Source of the DNA: Rosellinia necatrix
Lineage: Eukaryota; Ascomycota; Sordariomycetes; Xylariales; Xylariaceae
Reading direction: 5' to 3'
Length of the DNA stretch: 64,000 nucleotides
Assembly (NCBI GenBank): GCA_021209875.1
Contig: JAGYVD010000004.1
Coordinates: forward strand, 2,108,001-2,172,000
In this document: one piece after another, positions 48,301 to 60,899 of the stretch
Position numbering within the stretch: the first letter of the stretch is position 1
How the letters are laid out: each line of letters starts with the position of its first letter
Notes under the pieces: model-generated
The model's input: only the letters and a program-made list of their open reading frames with translations
The model's database searches: none
What the model was told of the DNA's origin: nothing
Position numbers and translations under genes: made by a program

Positions 48301-50445
48301 GTATCGGGGGCCGGCCCTGTGCGCGTGCGTCAGTCTCGTAACGTGTTATCTGCCCACGGCGCCCCTCGCCAGTAGGTATCTACATGCTGGAACTCGTCAT
48401 CCAGGCCTCCGCGTGCGTGTCGAGCCAAGACTAGCCGACTGCATCACGTCAAACCCACCGAGCGCCCTATAACAGAACATGAGCTAGTTAGACGGCCCAA
48501 GGGCATGCCGACGTATAACCTCCGCGCCGAGACGTTTTGGCTACGGCATGCCCGCATTTGCCAGTCGTCCCCCAAGCCCCTCTGGTCTGCACACCTTATC
48601 CAGGTCGGAGGGCAATGTGGCAATCAACGTAAAATCCGTCTTCTTACACATGACCGTTTACCGTGAGCGCTCAAATTCAGGGCGGGGGATATCGCCGCCG
48701 CATGTCTTGGCATCCCGACTCTTGGCTTCGCTAAATGTCAATATTACCCGAAAAATTGGACACGTTGATACCAACATGCGAGAAACGACGTCTCAGTTGC
48801 GGCGTAAATGCTACAACCACCCCGGTTACCAAACGCTACTAGCCTACGGTAGGCCTGGTTGGCCGGCCTAGCTCGGGCAGAAGATCAAATACGACATCTT
48901 ATCACCGTTTTTTGCTTCGCCAAAGCCCTATGCCACGTCCGTGGTCGGGTCTTTAAAGTATACCAATTTGGCGATCAAACTATTCGTAACCGCAACGTAT
49001 GGGGCTAGCTTTGTAATTACATACTGTGCCACAAGACCCGTGTACACCTACCTACCGCCGCCGCCGCCTCTGTTGTTCGGTACAGCGCGCCATTCCAGAC
49101 ACCCGGTGCCGAGGCGACACAGCTTGATGTCGTGTGTCACTTGTCCCAGAACACAGCTATGTATCTTCTGGGAAGCCCCGACATGATACATATCGTCGTT
49201 CGAGGACCGGATTAGTCGCTGGCTTTGACAAGAACTGAAAATTTCCTTTTCAAACTCACAGAACCTATGGCATCTTGAGGCTTAGTTTAGATGCAAAGGC
49301 TGTAAACCATCCCATCTATCATCCGGCGGCCTCGCTGACGGATATCACACATTCCAGGGCCCCTGCGCGCCCGGCAGGCTGCTCAAGCATCTAAATTTTT
49401 ATTTCAGGCGTTCTCAATAGACCCGCCGGTAATACATTAACTCTTCAGCTAAAGTAGAGGATATTGAGCCATCCTCGGCCCTACCATGCTTTGACATGCC
49501 GCCCGGCATAGCCGGTGGTTGCACATTTTCTACTATGACTACTTACGAAGGCCCACTCAGGGGCCACAGTGAACCTACATTCTACTTGGTTGATCATGAC
49601 CAGGGCGGAAAATATTGGTCTGTGATGACAGGTTTCTACTCCTAATGACATACAGGTCGAGATATCAAAACGATCCTAGTTTGCGAGCCGCCACACTTTA
49701 ATAGTTTCTTTTTCCTGTTCAGCCGATATAAGCTTAACCAATTAGAATTGGTAAGTAGACTATATGAAAAAGAAATCGGCCGACGATAGTCTTAAAAACA
49801 ACCGACCACGAGGGATAACATACCAAGCGCTTGGCATTGCTAGCTACGTATAGGGATATGGGTACAATGGCCGGAGCGACACCAGACGAGCAGCCGGGGT
49901 ATCTTGAGGAAACAGCGGAATTGCTCCCAAACAAGCATGCACTACGAATGAAAGCATTTGTTTATTAAGCTTTATCTGTACCAAACTTGTGAGACAGATA
50001 TGCGGAATACTGATAGCGCCTTGTCATTTCCCCATCATATATGGCTCTGTGTCGTTCGCTTATTGCAGCACCGGACACGAACGGGTCGACTGTATACTAC
50101 TCAGACAGATCAAGAGCATCGACTGTGCAGGCACCGAGAGAATATTTCAAGATACTGAGAGACACCGTGGGATCATTCTATTCATCAGGAAAAACTCGGC
50201 TTGGGCAAGTTGCTTCATCGATTTCATTCGTCTTAAAGGATCTCGCGCTTCTATACTTAGAAACACAGACGTGGGGGGCGTTTATGCGAGGTACCCAGAC
50301 CTGGCTGCCTCGTAGCAAAGGATTACCTGTGGGAGATAACCAGGTAATCAAAACAAAAGGACACAGGCACTACGACATTTGCCAGCTTGGGATGCTCTCC
50401 CACTTCCCCACCCTGTACGCCATAGCAGACATGGGAATGGGAAAA

Positions 50446-50482
50446 CGGAAAGCGGAAAGCGGAGAGCGGAAAGCGAAAAAGT
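50446..50482. repeat. 7-bp tandem repeat (GCGGAAA)n
   Basis: About five near-copies of GCGGAAA or GCGGAGA. The repeat lies inside an open frame (50041-50583) and gives it a Lys/Glu/Arg-rich stretch, one reason to doubt that frame as a gene. Confidence 0.75.
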
Positions 50483-53400
50483 CGAGAAACGAAAAGTGCG
50501 ATTCCCTGACCTTGCTTGACCTTGTTGGTGCCGAGCCGGAGGCAACTATCCAACCCTGGAAGTTGTTACCCTGGGGCATTTAGCAACGCACGATAATTAG
50601 TTGTTGACTCGACAACACGGTTGTGATTGTGTGCGTTCAAGGTAGGGCGAACGAACACGGTCTCGTGCATGCATCTATAGGAATTATCCTGTCGCTTCCA
50701 ATCTCTTTGGCCCAGTATTAAGCAATTGGCTCAGGAAATCAGGAAGTAGGTAGAAACTCATGAGCAAGGCGGCGCTATCATGACAAGCTTTCATCTGATA
50801 ACTAGCTGCTAGGTAGACTAACTAATGGCTATGTACACCTTATTCCTTCGCACGGTTCGCAGTCTTCCACCAGAGCATGATCCACAGCACTCAAAGTTCC
50901 AACCCAGGGAATAATAGTCGCGGATGATCACAATGATTACTGAACAGTGCCGCATGGACTTTTTAAGAAATCCGAATTTCTGATTCGCCTGCCCTTACCG
51001 TTCGTCCCAACGATCTGGTTCCAGTCTCATTTCCATGGAAATCGGTCGGAGGCGATACCCTCCCTGTAAGATGAACTTATGGGATCCAGCTGAACAAACC
51101 CCGTCAATGCCACCTCGTGGCGTGGGCCCTGTCAAGATCTATGCAGCCAGCCGCGTTTCCCTATGCGCAGAAACACGATCCGTATACGTAATGGGGCACA
51201 TCTTAACACACTACAGCACTTACGGGCAAGTGGCCGCGCCCTTGTGCCGGTCAGTGTATGTATGACCCTTGCTATCACTGTCGTTCTAGGTATCGTGCAT
51301 GGCGGCAACTCGCAGCCGCACACAGGTTACCGTAACCATGTGATGACGGTGGGAGTGGGAAGGGAGCCAACGCCCCTCTTCTCTCCCGCCTCACTTCTTG
51401 AACCCCCTTTTTGGAGGTCGATAGTCTAGGGCGACGCTTCCCCCGGGGAGGGGGGCAATACGCCACATGCGAGCGCCCGCTTTCCCACCCTGTCTATACT
51501 CTTGGGTTTATTTCCGGGGGATAAAGTACGTGCGGCCAGGCGGCGACATACTGCGTTGATGTCGTGCGGGCGGGTGTGCATTTGCTTACTTGTTATACAA
51601 CCGGCATGCTGGATCTTAGTGCGATACGTCCCTCGGTGATCTGCATGCTTTTTCACGTTATGCCGATGACGGGCGAGGGCACCCAGAGCCATGGCACCTA
51701 GGTTGGGGTGTTCTAACCGCACGGCTCACGAGCGTTGCGCACCAAACTGGTGCCGGGCTGATGTTTGCAGGCCTGGCGATCCCTCCGATAGCCAAGAGAG
51801 GGGGGGGGGTTCATAAGATACCCAGCATATAGGATTACCAAGAAACGCATTACAAGTGCTTACTTAACTTCTCATTGGTAATTGGGGAATGATGATACAT
51901 AACTGATATCAATAACGAGGTGGCAATATAAATGCTGTCGTAGTACAAAACATAGAACGAGGAGAGTGTTTGGGGCGGGTACAAAGAAGTCTTTCGTCTC
52001 CCTGCTTTGGTCATTGGCAATAAAAGTATTAATAGCTGGTCAGCATATGGACCATAGGAATATCCCGCGGCTGACTTCAATTTAACTCTACCCTATTTGC
52101 CACGATTCACAGGCGGTCAGGGAACAAGGCCTTACAACTTCCTGTAAACCATCTGGGATTACGTATGCGCTGTAAAGTGGTGGCTGACTGTGCCCTTCGA
52201 GACCGACTGGCAATCGCTTGCATAACGGCGGAGAGGTCAACGCGTTCTCAGCTCTCGCCTTTGTTTCGCCCCTTTTCTAACAAAACGTAGTTTAAACCTG
52301 CTAGAATTAATGTCTCTAACCTAACCTGATAGCGGCTTGCTGCTATATCTCTCGCGGTCTGTGAATGCAGAGAACCCTCGCCTTCGAGGTTTTGTCGTTA
52401 TGGCTGAGACAGTTATAATCATGCTGCAATGCCTCTTGGGGCTGATTCCACGATGATATGGTCACCCCCGCCAATGATAAGTGAAGCTATATGAAGAGAC
52501 AACATTGTTGTCGAGCCTCTAATATTATACATAGCTGCTAAGCCAAATCCTATATTGATATTTTGAAGCGTAAAACCGAATACCTTTTTCACTTATCACA
52601 AAGAAACACTACGGAGAACTGTAATTGGCGTCGTACAAGCGACTAAGGGATGTATTCGTTGGGACGCAATATCTCGAAGAGTGAGCTATTCAGGTGACAG
52701 TATTGTATTGCCACTACATCTTCCGAAGCATATATAGCTACCCTTATGTAGTATAGAATACAATGGTACTAAAAAACAAAATATACTCAAGTATAGTTGA
52801 GTGATAGCTAGACTATTCAAGGTGAATATTGAGACTAACAGGAATCTTAAGGCATCTCATCTTGGATATGTTCTCTAATCTATTTTGCTCTCTAACAGTA
52901 AGGATTCAGAAGGCGGTTGGATTGGCTAGTATTGTTCAGGGTCAATAGGATATAATACGTGGCAGCATTCTAAACCTCCCCATGAAACGTGTCCTGGTAT
53001 CTAAGCTTATTCTAGTTCCACACTCACTACCTACAGAAGCCATCTCCTAGTCTCTGAAGTGTGCGCTTTGATGATCTTGTGCTGATGAATCCCTCCTACC
53101 ATACCTTTTGCGTTTGATAGTCCTCAGAGGTGCGATTGACTAGTTCAACCTATATACCCGTAAAACGGCTTGAATTGAAAAGACGGCCATGAAAAAAGAT
53201 GCCCATACTTAGCCAAGACGTGCAAAACCTAAAGTACTATGTCAAGGACGGATGTAGTAATTAGAGACATAGTGATATTTACTTCTCAATGGGGCAATTC
53301 GTGTTTCATTGATTAACTTACAAGCCCAAGATCACTCAGTGCCACCAAGGCATAAGCCATTTCAAGCGTCAGATGTATATGACGACTAAGTAACCAAATG

Positions 53401-53647
53401 AAAGAAGGGAGTGGTGGACTATTAAAATCGCCTGAAAATCCTTCAGAGATAGTCAATTGTGACTTTCTTTGGGCAGAATGGCCTACCTAGAAGGCCGTCA
53501 TTTGGAAATTCAATATCTTGTAGCTGTAGTGTGGCTATGTTATGGATCAGGCGGCACTGCGACTCGATAACATCAAAACATCACCTTCCGCCGCATGACT
53601 TCGCCTGAAACGACCGGCCGGCCTCAGAGTTGTTACAAGTGTGGTTT

Positions 53648-55756
53648 TCACTTCCTGCCCAAATTTCTCGCCTCAAATGCTCTGAACCTAATCATTGGGC
53701 TGTAGTAATGTTGCCCGGACTCGACCCCGTAGTAAACCGACACTACTAGCTCTGCAGACCCCCCCGACGTGCGCATCCTCTTACACAGCTCCGTAACCGG
53801 ACCTTCACGCCTTCGATGGCTTGCCGTCATGACCTCAGCATCAAGTTCTGGGCTAGTAACACATTGGAGTCTTATTTCAACTTTAACAGCTTTGGTCCGT
53901 CCAAACGAGTCGGTGTCGTCACTCCCAAGAGTGAGTCTAAGGTTCCAAATCTCATTCCCTTCGTCGAAGCAAAGTCGATAAGAAAGAATAGTCTCATTGG
54001 AGATCTGGAATGCCATGTTGGTGTTCACGCCCTGTTCTTCTTTACCCCATGTAGACCAGGTCCAACCGTTGCCAAAATTGGTATTTGGCTTGGCCTCAGG
54101 CAAATCCCAACCCGCCGGGTCTCGAAGATACGTTAGGTATGGGGTCGGCTTCCAAACGCCCTTGTCAAGCAAGATATGGCATTCTATATAAGGCCAGGAA
54201 GAGGTCTCTGGTGGTGAAACGAAGCGGTAGAAAGGCGTAGGAAAGGCGTACAGCTCGTCATTTACCAATAAACACATGAAGTATCGTGCAATCAGTTGAT
54301 CGTCCTTACCGCAGCGGAGTTGACCTAGGCAAAGCGATGCGTTATTCGAATCCACGCTGTTGGATCCAAACGCTTCAAGAATACTCTGACTCGTTGGGGT
54401 TATTTGGACTCTGAATTGTTTCTTTTGCGTGATGGGCGTACGGGCCGAGGGACGATCAGAGAATAAAACCTGGATAACTCGCATGGGCATGGAAAGGATA
54501 TCTCCTCTCAGCTTCGGATCTTTCCTTGGTTCATCCCGTTGCACCCTCCCAGAACTATTGATGTACGGATTTGATTGAGACATGACCTGGGTTGCTGCGT
54601 GCAATGATCCAGCGATATTGGGCAATGGCCGTACCATAGTCGGAAACTCGGCAAAAATGTTTTCTGGCGTGGCTAAGAAGTCTTGCTCCATTGTCAAGTG
54701 TTCCAAAGCTGTATGAGGCCACTCGCCCAAATCTTGATCCGTGGATGTCAGCCCGCCGAGGAATATGGTGTCATCCTCTATAGCTGCCAGAATCTCTACT
54801 TGAAGCCTAGAAAGCGCTTTTTCGCCCTCTCCATATAGTAATGGCATAGCTATGTCAACTGAACAACACAGGTCAGCGGGTATGTCTCAAGGTTAACAAT
54901 CTAGGGGCTTCGAAGGATCCGGAAACACCCGAATCATTAACCCTAATACAATAGTACACCTGTTCATCCTCCTCTCTACCCCTATCTTATTATATTGTGA
55001 GCGGAAAGGTAATGGCCTATTGAAAATCACTTACATAGACCAAGCAGAGAGTAAGTTCTATCTTCTACTCTAGTTGTTTGTCTTCCCTTCGCCCACGACA
55101 TACGTGCTGCTACCGATTCATTGCGTCTGGCTACCGGATCGAGCAGCACTTCCTGTGGGATGCGTGTTCTCTCTTCTAGTTCCTTGAATAGGCGTCTCTT
55201 TGTCCCCAGCTGCTTCCATTTGTGATCGTACAAAACAGCTTCGTACGGCGCAATAAGTTCTTGGAGGGTCCATCCGCGAGTGAACCATCTTGATTTTCTC
55301 CAGTCGTAATGATAAGACGCCTTCAATTCGGAGTTTGTGTCGGACCCGGCGCCACATACATCGCTTAAATATGCATAACATACTGTTGAACATTCATACC
55401 ATTTAAACATCGAGTTAATTGCTAGTGATATACCATCAGCAAACGTTTAGGTTGTCCCAAGCGTAGGTCTGCTGATGAAACACACCCTCGCTAAGCTCAG
55501 CACTGCTCGTCTTGTCGATGCAGCAAGTGTCCACCCACGCCCAGCTCAACCCTTCGTCTAGCGCTAATTCACAGCATTTGGCAATCTTTCCAAAGCCTGC
55601 TTTCTTCTTGGCTACTTCGAGATTTTGCATGTCCTGTAAAGTCACCTCTTCCGTCCCCCATGTGTGCGAAAGGATAGCATATCTGGGAAATCGAGGACCG
55701 GTAGGTTCTCCAGGGATAACCTGCAGCTCAAGAGTTGTAGCATTGATGAGTCGCAT
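53648..55756 (-). CDS. HET-domain protein (heterokaryon incompatibility type)
   Basis: Three exons on the complement (55486-55756, 55035-55421, 53648-54858) encode 622 residues. The HET domain is clear: MRLINATTLELQ, RYAILSHTWGTEEVTLQD (25-42), KIAKCCELALDEGLSWAWVD, then TCCIDKTSSAELSEAINSMF across the first intron, YECSTVCYAYLSDV, SRWFTRGWTLQELIAP, and YSLLGLFDIAMPLLYGEGEK across the second. HET proteins can trigger death of fused cells during fungal non-self recognition. After residue about 245 comes a C-terminal part of roughly 375 residues without WD40, NACHT or ankyrin motifs and with no domain I can name. The frame is intact, with no internal stop, so it may be functional. It stands at the edge of the gene-poor region, a common setting for fast-evolving HET genes. 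Confidence 0.9.
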
Positions 55757-57090
55757 GGTAGAAGCTTCAAAGCCAAAGGATTCTATAACAATAGCTAGAT
55801 GGAGGACATAGCATATACAACACCGCATCAAGTCCCCCGGGATGAATAGTCGCTGGTGGGGAGTATAGGGCTTGGTGGATAGCCGCGATTAACGACATTC
55901 CGCTATGAGCATGGTGTCGTATTCCGGGTTACTACCCAAACTCCCGTGCTGGGCATGGCAGTTCACGCCAAGTCGCTCCATATGGAGCGCATGGGGCATC
56001 TTCAAGCCGCTTTGGGTGTAAATCGATGGGGCAGGTATGCTTCTAGTGGAGGTTGGAACGGGGCGGACATATCCATATCCTACCTTACTGCCTACTTTAT
56101 AAGGGTAGTTTTGACGGTTCGAACCATGGCTATTCTACCGGTTGGCAGCTTACACTAACCTTGAGGACCAGTCACCGCCTCAATCCTCTAGCAATTCTCA
56201 CCGTTCTTGCAGCATGATGCTCCTTCGCCCACTTTAGCAAATCCTCAGTATGGAGACGTAGTGTGCTTGCGGGCTAGCCTCGTCATTGTCATCCTGATAC
56301 CTTTCGGGCATGATTATCGGATGATCTGGCTCTCCCTCCCCAGTCCTAGATCAGTGGGGAAATCTTTCTCTTACACGTGCACCAGGCCTCTGGTCTAACT
56401 CACACTGACTACTGTAGGAGCGGAGGCTAACAAAATCGCATCAAGGTCCGGACTACATATCTGGATAGACAAACCTTCAATCGACAACAAACGAGTGGAA
56501 TGAGAGGCGTATGCAACCTCGCCGAAATAAAACGAATGGATGAATGGAGACCTAACGGTATATATATAATGCCAAGCAATGAATTAAGCAGCTGGCGGGA
56601 TCACAATAAGCCTACTAGGTATACAGCGTGGTACGATAGGCTATCGCTTGGCCCGGAATGTCATCTAACAAAATATGTAGTTAGTTAGTTAGTTAACTAT
56701 TTATATATAACTATGTAGTTATGTATTTCTTTAGTAACCGAAAATGAAGGAGTGCCATGCTTTGCTGCGATAGTTTCTATGATCATGCCTTTTGTTGGTA
56801 CTTTCTGTTGGCACGGCGTCTTACTTCCCTCGTCGCATCTACGTATTTTATCCGTGTTATTGAGGCTCGAAAGACTGTAGCATTGAAGTTACGTTGGTGT
56901 GTCAGATGCGTCTTAGTTTGTGTTAGTGAGAGTGGTTAGTACACTACCTACCCAGGTAAGTTACTTACGGCCACATATAGTTACTTGTAGGCTGCGCACT
57001 TTGGTCAAGTTACGTAGCTAGACTGAATTGAGAGAGTAGATCGACTGCGTACCTAGGTAGTATCTTTACTAATACCTGTCTAGGTATACT

Positions 57091-57141
57091 TGTATGGATG
57101 CATGTATGGGTGCTTGTATGGATTCCTGTATGGATGCTTGC
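57091..57141. repeat. Imperfect 12-16-bp repeats (GTATGGATGCTT-like)
   Basis: Four diverged copies of a GTATGGATGCTT-like unit lie in tandem in non-coding DNA. Confidence 0.7.
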
Positions 57142-57561
57142 TGAGGTATGCAGGTATGTAGATAGGCCGATAATCCTGGCGCACCTATAGAACGCGATGG
57201 TGTAATTGTTCTGCCGTAAGAGACTCACTTATAGGTAGGCAGCGTGGGACAGCGTTAGGGACTTACTTAGTGTGATCCTTGGGTAGCAGTCAGTGTACCA
57301 TGATTAGAGGGCTATGCTAGGCGTGGTGGTGGTGTGCTGTCGAACCCCGCTCCCACAAATGGCGAATGGCGAAGGAAAGGGAGGTAGGTTCGATAGGCAC
57401 CGTAGCGACAGTTTAATGTAACTATAGTGTTTCTCGACGGAGAAGCTCCGCGACCGCAAATGATACGCCAGCGTCCCATGCGGGTAGTATCATTACACAG
57501 ACCAGGCGGCGAGAGGCAGTCGGCAGCCAATGCAGTCGTGTCGTTGACAATAGTATACCGA

Positions 57562-57606
57562 AGCAGTGCAGGAGGTGCAGCAGGTGCAGCAGGTGCAGCA
57601 GGTGTA
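57562..57606. repeat. 9-bp tandem repeat (GGTGCAGCA)n
   Basis: About four to five copies of GGTGCAGCA. In the reverse frame it would give Cys-Thr-rich peptide, which explains an apparent open frame there that I do not accept. Confidence 0.8.
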
Positions 57607-58720
57607 GAATACAGAATACAGTAGTTGGGTTATACTAGAGTGACATGGGCTGTCGTGCCGGCCGACATGATTGGAGGATGCCTTTAGTATCTCCTTACCC
57701 CTTACCGAATATCGCATTTGTACGTACCACAGAGTATTCTTTTTTCCATGAATTTCACCCGAATGCCGCAGAGTCGCCACACCAACGAACGCATCGGTCC
57801 GAACACATTCACACAGAATATTCCGATCTCTATATACTACCTACACTTGCATGCTATAGGGATTGATTTCAGAGGCTGCGTGCGTCTGTACCTAGATAGA
57901 TAGTTGAACACAAAAAAAAAAAAAACGATAAATGATCAAAAGAAACTAAATATGCGTCATGATCATCTACTTTCTTTTCTTCCATGATTCATGATTGCGT
58001 GTGTTTCGTCACTTCTTTCTTTTTCTTCGTCAGGGGTTTTTTTTTTTTCTCCCTCGTCTATTTTGGTTATTTAATAGGTAGTTATTTGGGATACATCATA
58101 ACATGGAAGGTCACAGGTGGGCTTCGGCTGTATAATAGCTTCATACTACCGTGTGCGGGAAATGTATCTCGGCATGGTCGCTCCCCGCCCTGTACCATAC
58201 CTCGAGGTCAAGGCCAAATCAAATCAGGCTAAGAGCGCGAGCTTATTTGAGTTTCAGCGAGAAGACTTATTGACTGACTCTGCCCGGATCTTCTGCCCAG
58301 CCTTCGTCCGAATGTCCGTCGTGGTCAGAAGACGGTCATCGACCGTCAATCCTCTTGCAGAGCACCCACTATCCGGCTTAGTCGCAGTGCATACTTACAT
58401 ACCTACTAATACTATGACTAGGTACCTACTTAGTTACCATGACTAGTTACCATGTAAGTTGCGTTGCTGTAAGCAGGATGCGCATACATACAATATATAC
58501 TTAAGTATGCACATACTACGTACGTACAGACATACTACGTACGTACAGACATACAGACATACATACAAGACTTAATTATATGTATGGACGAGAGACGAAC
58601 CTAGAACCAAAAAGGCTGGACTAGACTAACCTCGACTGGCTTGAATCAATGGTCAGACTGGGTCGGCTATTTAGTGTAGTGTGGTGTAGTCTGGAATGGT
58701 GACCAGTACCACCAGCACCA

Positions 58721-58782
58721 CCATGTGTCCATGTCCATGTCCATCTATGTCTCCATCTGTGTCTCCATCTGTGTCTCCATCA
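58721..58782. repeat. 6-bp/12-bp repeats (CCATGT, TCCATCTGTGTC)
   Basis: A block of CCATGT hexamers is followed by three copies of a TCCATCTGTGTC-like dodecamer. Simple sequence in non-coding DNA. Confidence 0.8.
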
Positions 58783-59444
58783 GAAGTGTTTCTATTCTGG
58801 GAACAGATACCTGTCGGACCTTCGTCTTACGGCCACCCAAAACGGCTCGTTCGAGCGTGGGAGAGGGACGTTCGGGCTGCGGTGCTCACCGGCTTTTCCT
58901 GCCCTTGGCGCGGTTGATGGTGCGGTTGGTCGAGCTGGCTCGGGTGGTGTAATGCAGGCAATGTTGGCCATCTAGCCATCCAGCCAGCCAGCCCATCCAG
59001 CCATCCACGCAGCCATCTGGTGCTCGCCCATAGCTCTCGTCCCGGGTTGATGCTGACACTGCATGGGGCCACCGGGAGGCTCCCCTCTCATTGGTATGCC
59101 GGATGGGGATCTTCTCCATGGGCTTGCTTGGCCCGCACACTCTGAATCCGCTCTGAATCTGACATAGACAGGGCAGGGTCTCATCATTGAATCTGCGAGC
59201 GGGGTGCTCTTCAGCTGACAGCCTCAACGGGAGAGAGCTCGCGATAGCCGAGTCCGGCAATAAGCAGCAACGAGCAAACCGCCGCCAGTAGTGAGTTAGT
59301 TATCGTCGTCCCGTGCTTGGTCCCTTATTGTCCGTCATTCCACTCCTGCTCATAAGTACCTGATGGCTAGCCCTGCCGCCCGCCCTCGCCCCCCCTTTTC
59401 GCTTCCCTTCTTCCCTTCCCCTTGATGGATGAACGGTGTAAATT

Positions 59445-60899
59445 ATGGCACTCGCCCTCCGATTGACTGCCCTGAGCTATGCGGTCGCGCACGCCGAGGC
59501 CCGGTGGTTCCAGACGGGCTCAGATGCGGGGGATTGGACGCCGGCGACACCCACTGCCGAGCCTGCCACCTTGAGCCCCGACGAGTGGGCGCCAAAGACG
59601 ACCTCTGCTCCCCGGGGGCGGCCGCTTGATTGGGGGCTCCGGCGGAGAGACGAGATCTCGCCTGCAGTCTGCGGCTATCCTGTAGACGACAGTCGCGGTA
59701 TGCGAAATTATTGAATTCAAATCTATCAGGTCCTTTACTCTGTAAATCTACAAATCCATGAGCTCGATGGCTGACAGGACTATACCCTGCAGGTCTGCCC
59801 ATCACTTGCGGGAGCGGCGAGTCATGTAGGCTCGACCGCATCTCCAGCATCGTAGGGTGTTGCACGGAGGCAAACCCTCGTGGTTGCATCGTGCCCACGA
59901 CATGTTTGGAAGCTTCAAATTCGGCACAATGGTCTGGAGACTCACTCACTGTATACTGGTAAGCAAGCCATTCCAAGGACGGCCGAGACCCCTCGGGCGA
60001 TCCGCGAATCTGTGCGCTGAGCAACGAATAGTAGCGATTCAGCTCGGCCGCATTGCGTCACACTCTCTTATGAAGCCAACTTTTACGACCTGCTGTACGG
60101 CGCGTCTTTTATAGGATGCGCGGCCAAGGCGGCGTCGGGCGATATTATAGCCGTTAGTCCCATGACCGGGACTGATGCGAGCCCTACCCGGTCGCTCTCT
60201 ACTTTCACAACTACCAACGCCATCACAACCGCCACGGTTATCACCAGTCTGCCTGGGAATGGTGGCTCGTCCACGGCAGTGCCGTCCTCGGGTGGAAACT
60301 CGAGCTCAAAGAACGCTGGGGCGATTGCCGGCGGAACAGTGGGCGGCGTTGCTGGCCTCGCATTGATTGTGGTCGCCATACTATTCTGCCTGCATCGGCG
60401 GAAGAAACGGTCCCAAGAACAGGAGCCGGACCCCCTCGCATTCGGCCAGAAAATGCCACCCAGTGAACACGACGTGTACCACAACGAGGCGGTCCCGGGA
60501 TCGCAGTACCCCTCGACATTCTTCGGAGAGGCGCCTCCGGGCATGGTGCAGGCGTCCGAACAGCCCGCGGTGACCTACCCACCCAATACCTACGGATTCC
60601 ATAACAACATCTACACAGCGGGACAAGAGAACAACGTCGAGGCCCCATCTGCCTACCATAATCCACGAGTTGTGCCTTCCAAACCCCAGGACGACGCCGT
60701 CTCGCCGATCGAGGACAGCCCCGTGAGCCCGGTTAGCCCTGCCGAGAACTATAACACGATGGTATCAGCGCTCTCCAATCAATCGCCCCCCTTACAACCG
60801 CTGCAGCCCGCCGTGCATCGCCCACAGTCAGAATATGCCCAGTATAGCCCGCCACCCCCAGAGCAATACCAGTCGTACCGCCCATATCCCGGGACATAA
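59445..60899 (+). CDS. Single-pass membrane protein with Cys-rich ectodomain (Mid2/WSC-like sensor type)
   Basis: Three exons (59445-59697, 59793-59958, 60035-60899) encode 427 residues. Layout: signal peptide (MALALRLTALSYAVAHAEA), a short linker, then a Cys-rich region spanning about 75-173 (VCGYPV, LPITCGSGESCRLDR, IVGCCTEANPRGCIVPTTC, VYCDSARPHCVTLSYEANFY, FIGCAAKA) that is only restored by splicing both introns. A Ser/Thr-rich stalk follows, suited to O-mannosylation, then one transmembrane helix near 235-258 (AIAGGTVGGVAGLALIVVAI), a basic stop-transfer (HRRKKR), and a cytoplasmic tail of about 165 residues rich in Pro, Tyr and Ser. This is the architecture of fungal cell-wall sensor-like proteins; the Cys pattern is not a standard WSC domain. 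It may sense wall stress or anchor wall components. The ligand and pathway are unknown. Confidence 0.82.

Larger units (their letters stand above)
44153..53647. other. 9.5-kb gene-poor region
   Basis: I find no supportable gene here. Candidate frames at 47879-48274, 48548-48871 and 50041-50583 have biased or repetitive composition and no family resemblance. The left half is dense in TAGGTA words (45840-46200, 46650-47330) and simple repeats (AATAATG near 45330-45355, a CGCCCAT unit near 48196-48232, GCGGAAA near 50446-50482). From about 51840 to 53600 the DNA is AT-richer and full of stops, like decayed repeat sequence, but no transposase or reverse transcriptase signature is readable. Confidence 0.5.
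55757..59444. other. 3.7-kb gene-free region with simple repeats
   Basis: No gene is supportable. It contains TATATAA and TTAG repeats near 56680-56730, imperfect GTATGGATGCTT repeats at 57091-57141, a GGTGCAGCA repeat at 57562-57606, poly-A near 57911-57924, poly-T near 58035-58050, TACGTACG-type runs at 58510-58565, and CCAT-rich repeats at 58721-58782 and 58968-59012. Upstream sequence of the sensor-like gene lies at the right end. Confidence 0.55.

Noticed and set aside
50041..50583. A 180-codon plus-strand open frame in the gene-poor region
   Set aside because: No recognisable motif, a tandem repeat supplies part of it, and other frames overlap it equally well. Not enough to call a gene.
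57541..57780. Cys-rich small secreted-peptide candidate on the minus strand
   Set aside because: Its Cys-Thr run is only the translation of a 9-bp tandem repeat, and no signal peptide or start context supports it.
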